A stretch of DNA of 36,303 nt from assembly GCA_001797315.1 (NCBI GenBank), contig MGPC01000016.1, positions 1-36,303 of the forward strand, written 5' to 3'. The stretch is from Curvibacter sp. GWA2_64_110. Lineage in GTDB: Bacteria > Pseudomonadota > Gammaproteobacteria > Burkholderiales > Burkholderiaceae_C. Both the position numbers and the translations under genes were made by a program. Numbering within the stretch: position 1 is the first letter of the stretch; each line of letters starts with the position of its first letter. Under the pieces are notes generated by a model, which saw only the letters and a list, made by a program, of their open reading frames with translations, did not search any database and was not told where the DNA came from. Positions 33,792-36,303 of this stretch are shown here, one piece after another.

Positions 33792-34348
33792 AGTCGAACT
33801 CCTTCAAAGTCTGCCGGGATCATGGGGTGGCCTGCATCGCGCGGCGACAGTCCCTGCACCGGCTTCGGCCAGGCAATGCCCAGACGTGCATCCTGCGGGT
33901 TCAGGCCCGCCTCGGCCTGCGGCACATAAGCGCTGGAATGGCAATACAAGAGCTCGGCATCATCGCTCATGGCCTGGAAGCCGTGGGCAAAGCCCTGCGG
34001 AATCAGCAGGGCACGGCCATTGTCAGCCGACAACAGTTCGGCGTGCCAACGCAGAAAAGTCGGCGAGCCAAGACGCAGGTCAACCGCCACGTCCCACACC
34101 ACGCCGCGCAGACAGCTGACCAGTTTGATTTCCGCATGGGGCGGTGTCTGGTAATGCAGTCCGCGCACCGTGCCGGCCTGCCGGGTACAGGTGTGATTGA
34201 TCTGGGCGATGGTGCCGTACCAGCCGGCGGCATGCAGTTCATCGGCACAGAACAGACGACTCAGGAAACCACGTTCGTCCCGCAGCATTTGCCGCTGCAC
34301 CAGCTTGAGGCCGACCAGCGGTGTGTCGGTGATGAGAAAACGGCTCAT
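33788..34348 (-). CDS. rfbC: RmlC-like NDP-4-keto-6-deoxysugar epimerase
   Basis: 186 residues, single cupin domain. The RmlC pattern is intact: RDERGFLSR, VRGLHYQ with catalytic-base His (H65), a Lys (K75) in EIKLVS, VAVDLRLGSPTF, LIPQGFAHGF and the Tyr (Y141) of SSAYVPQAEAG. The family epimerises C3 and/or C5 of dTDP-4-keto-6-deoxyglucose; here the neighbours make CDP sugars, so a CDP-4-keto-6-deoxyglucose 3- or 5-epimerase is more likely than rhamnose synthesis, and rmlA, rmlB and rmlD are absent. ATG 34348 overlaps the rfbG stop (ATGA). Confidence 0.85.
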   Translation of the reverse strand: MSRFLITDTPLVGLKLVQRQMLRDERGFLSRLFCADELHAAGWYGTIAQINHTCTRQAGTVRGLHYQTPPHAEIKLVSCLRGVVWDVAVDLRLGSPTFLRWHAELLSADNGRALLIPQGFAHGFQAMSDDAELLYCHSSAYVPQAEAGLNPQDARLGIAWPKPVQGLSPRDAGHPMIPADFEGVRL

Positions 34349-35427
34349 GCGCTGGCTGCCTCGTAGTCCGCCAACTCGGCCAGGCACAGGGTGCGCGCAT
34401 CGGCACCTGCATGGTGCTGGCGGTACCAGGCCATGGTGCGGGCGACGGATTCGGACAAACCCCAGCGCGACTGCACACCCAACACCTGACGCGCCTTGGC
34501 CACTTCCAGCGCCAGCCAGCCCGCCTCGTGCGGTCCCTCGCTGCCATCGCCCCAGGTGATGTCGCCAGCACCCCAGGTCTGGCGCGCCTGCTCCACCACG
34601 GTACGCACCGTGGCGGCCTCGGCTGTCGCGGGGCCGAAATTGTAGGCTCCCGCATCCTGCGGTTTGTGCCACAGATGCTCGGCCAGGCGCAGGTAGGCGG
34701 CCAGCGGCTCCAGCACGTGCTGCCAGGGACGGATGGCGTCGGGGCGGCGAATCTCCAGTGGCCTCTCGGCCTGCCAGGCACGTACGGCATCCGGCAACAG
34801 CCGGTCGGCCGACCAGTCACCACCGCCAATCACGTTGCCGGCCCGGGCCGTGGCCACCGCCACCTGCCGTTCGTTCAGAAACGAGGCCGCATAACTGGCT
34901 GTCACCAGCTCTGCCGCAGCTTTGCTGGCGCTGTAGGGATCGTGACCACCCAGCGCATCGCCTTCGCGGTAGGGATAAACCCATTCACGGTTCTGGTACA
35001 CCTTGTCGGTCGTCACCACCACGACAGAACGCACACCATCCACCTGGCGCAACGCCTCAAGCAGGTGCACCGTGCCCATGATGTTGGTAGCAAAGGTCTC
35101 GACCGGCGCACGATAACTCTGGCGCACCAGGGCCTGCGCCGCCAGATGCAGAACGATCTCGGGCTTTGCCTGCCGCACGCGCTCTGCCAGCAACACGGCA
35201 TCGCGCAAGTCCACTGTCTGGCTATCGAGCAAACTGCCCACGCTGGCGGCATGGAACAGGCTGGGCTCGGTGGCCGGCGGCAGGGCCAGACCGGTCACCT
35301 GGGCGCCCAACCGTTGCAACCACAGGGCCAGCCAGGCCCCCTTGAAGCCGGTGTGCCCGGTCAGCAGCACGCGCTTGCCGCGCCAGAAGGACGGATCAGG
35401 CAGAAGAGAAGCGGGCGTGAGCGGCAT
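34345..35427 (-). CDS. rfbG: CDP-glucose 4,6-dehydratase
   Basis: 360 residues, extended short-chain dehydrogenase. The NAD-binding motif is TGHTGFKGAWLALWL near residue 21, the catalytic pair is in YSASKAAAE, and TTDKVY holds the catalytic Thr-Asp-Lys. ARAGNVIGGGDWSADRLLPD and RPWQHVLEPL are typical of RfbG. It converts CDP-glucose to CDP-4-keto-6-deoxyglucose. ATG 35427 shares a base with the rfbF stop (TGATG); GTG codons at 35433 and 35430 are in frame but no better placed. Confidence 0.93.
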   Translation of the reverse strand: MPLTPASLLPDPSFWRGKRVLLTGHTGFKGAWLALWLQRLGAQVTGLALPPATEPSLFHAASVGSLLDSQTVDLRDAVLLAERVRQAKPEIVLHLAAQALVRQSYRAPVETFATNIMGTVHLLEALRQVDGVRSVVVVTTDKVYQNREWVYPYREGDALGGHDPYSASKAAAELVTASYAASFLNERQVAVATARAGNVIGGGDWSADRLLPDAVRAWQAERPLEIRRPDAIRPWQHVLEPLAAYLRLAEHLWHKPQDAGAYNFGPATAEAATVRTVVEQARQTWGAGDITWGDGSEGPHEAGWLALEVAKARQVLGVQSRWGLSESVARTMAWYRQHHAGADARTLCLAELADYEAASA

Positions 35428-36197
35428 CACCACATTTTCCAGGGCGCGCGCCCTGATTGCCAGAGGTCTTCCAGCAGGTTCTTTTCGCGCAGCGTGTCCA
35501 TCGGCTGCCAGAACCCCTGGTGCTCGTAGGCCATGAGCTGGCCGTCGGTCGCCAGGCTGGTCAGTGGCTCGCCTTCCCAGCTGGTGGGGTCACCGGCAAT
35601 GCGCTCGATGCAGCGCGGCGACAGCACAAAAAAACCACCGTTGATCAGCCCGCCGTCACCACGTGGCTTTTCGGTGAAGCCGTTCACCTGGGTGCCCGCA
35701 ATCTGCAAGGCGCCATAACGGCCCGGCGGTTGCACCGCCGTGACCGTAGCCAGCTTGCCATGCGACTTGTGGAAGCGAATGGCCTCGCCGATGTTCACGT
35801 CGGCCACACCATCACCATAAGTGAAGCAGAAGGCCTCTTCGTTCACCACGTAATCGGCCACGCGGCGCAGACGGCCGCCGGTCATGGTGTTCTCGCCGGT
35901 GTCCACCACCGTCACGCGCCAGGGCTCGGCATGTTTGCGATGCACTTCCATCTGGTTGTTCGCCATGTCGAAAGTCACGTCCGACATGTGCAGGAAATAG
36001 TTGGCAAAGTATTCCTTGATCACATAACCACGGTAGCCGCAGCAGATCACGAAGTCGTTCACGCCGTGTGCGCTGTACATCTTCATGATGTGCCAGAGAA
36101 TCGGCTTGCCGCCAATTTCGATCATCGGCTTCGGCTTCAAGTGAGTCTCTTCGGAAATCCGGGTACCCAAGCCACCCGCCAGAATCACGGCTTTCAT
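35427..36197 (-). CDS. rfbF: Glucose-1-phosphate cytidylyltransferase
   Basis: 256 residues, nucleotidyltransferase fold. The N-terminal [18 protein letters not shown] and [18 protein letters not shown] (in parts) bind nucleotide and sugar phosphate; [12 protein letters not shown] and NGGFFVLSP follow. The product CDP-glucose is the substrate of the next gene. ATG 36197 has AGGAG about 8 bases upstream; a GTG at 36215 is in frame but lies before that ribosome site. The start overlaps the stop of the preceding partial gene. Confidence 0.94.
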   Translation of the reverse strand: MKAVILAGGLGTRISEETHLKPKPMIEIGGKPILWHIMKMYSAHGVNDFVICCGYRGYVIKEYFANYFLHMSDVTFDMANNQMEVHRKHAEPWRVTVVDTGENTMTGGRLRRVADYVVNEEAFCFTYGDGVADVNIGEAIRFHKSHGKLATVTAVQPPGRYGALQIAGTQVNGFTEKPRGDGGLINGGFFVLSPRCIERIAGDPTSWEGEPLTSLATDGQLMAYEHQGFWQPMDTLREKNLLEDLWQSGRAPWKMW

Positions 36198-36303
36198 TCT
36201 CTGTTCTCCTCCCACTGCTGGAACATGAGCTGGTAGGCCTGCTCGGCCCGGCGGGCAAAGGCCGCCTCATCCATCACCACGCTGGCCTGCATCTGCGGCC
36301 GCA
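36194..36303 (-). CDS. C-terminal end of an upstream gene, possibly a SPINDLY/GT41-type glycosyltransferase
   Basis: The window edge cuts this gene; 35 codons and a stop remain. The peptide ends [20 protein letters not shown], a helix with aromatic and Trp positions like the C-terminus of bacterial TPR-O-GlcNAc transferase-like proteins (family GT41), which often end in EAAYRxMWxxW. The stop TGA overlaps the rfbF start (ATGA), so it belongs to the same operon. With so little sequence the family call is tentative; the existence of the coding end is well supported. Confidence 0.45.
   Translation of the reverse strand, partial: RPQMQASVVMDEAAFARRAEQAYQLMFQQWEENRE

Noticed and set aside
33788-34348. 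Part of a dTDP-rhamnose pathway
   Set aside because: rmlA, rmlB and rmlD are absent and the flanking enzymes are CDP-specific families; the RmlC-like epimerase is better read as acting on a CDP sugar.
1-36303. CRISPR arrays, insertion sequences, integrases, tRNA genes or toxin-antitoxin pairs
   Set aside because: I looked for short regular repeats, transposase or integrase motifs, terminal inverted repeats and cloverleaf-like CCA ends and saw none. GC content of the glycan genes is like that of the rest, giving no sign of recent transfer.

Overview
The window is about 62% GC and reads as a chromosomal segment of a motile betaproteobacterium of the order Burkholderiales, most likely Comamonadaceae (Rhodoferax/Acidovorax-like). 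The basis is protein character, the fli and che gene order, an rRNA-operon leader of the type known from this group at the left edge, and an intergenic repeat resembling one common in these genomes. The genus is an inference.

Left edge (1-597): on the minus strand, two sigma70-type promoters and a boxA-containing leader point out of the window, presumably into a 16S rRNA gene. Divergent from it is uup, an ABC-F ATPase (598-2490).

Chemotaxis block (2520-8830, minus strand): a compact operon read cheZ-like, cheY, cheA, cheW, cheR, cheD, cheB. No receptor gene is present. The phosphatase is a short, diverged CheZ that keeps the Asp...Gln active-site pair. A plus-strand cytoplasmic REC-histidine kinase and a NarL-type regulator (8943-10681) separate this block from the flagellar genes.

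Flagellar block (10693-25776): fliFGHIJK and fliLMNOPQR run on the minus strand and build the MS ring, C ring and export apparatus. fliE diverges from fliF. fliD, fliS and fliT form a late filament/chaperone group. Two flagellin genes lie back to back (24586-25776 minus, 26078-27277 plus). Their 5' coding parts share a perfect 239-bp inverted repeat around a 412-bp spacer holding the only convincing sigma28 promoter of the pair. This is the most unusual structure in the window: it indicates recent gene conversion and would allow a promoter-swapping inversion.

Glycan block (27435-36303): two converging operons. The plus-strand one encodes a PhyH-type oxygenase, a three-part methyltransferase, a GNAT acyltransferase, a WbqC-like protein and a CmcI-type protein. 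The minus-strand one encodes a possible GT41 (SPINDLY-like) C-terminus cut by the edge, glucose-1-phosphate cytidylyltransferase, CDP-glucose 4,6-dehydratase, an RmlC-like epimerase, a C-methyltransferase-type protein and a DegT aminotransferase. Together they suggest a CDP-linked, C-branched 4-amino-6-deoxy sugar that is then acylated, methylated or oxidised. Its position beside the flagellins suggests flagellin glycosylation, with O-antigen as the alternative.
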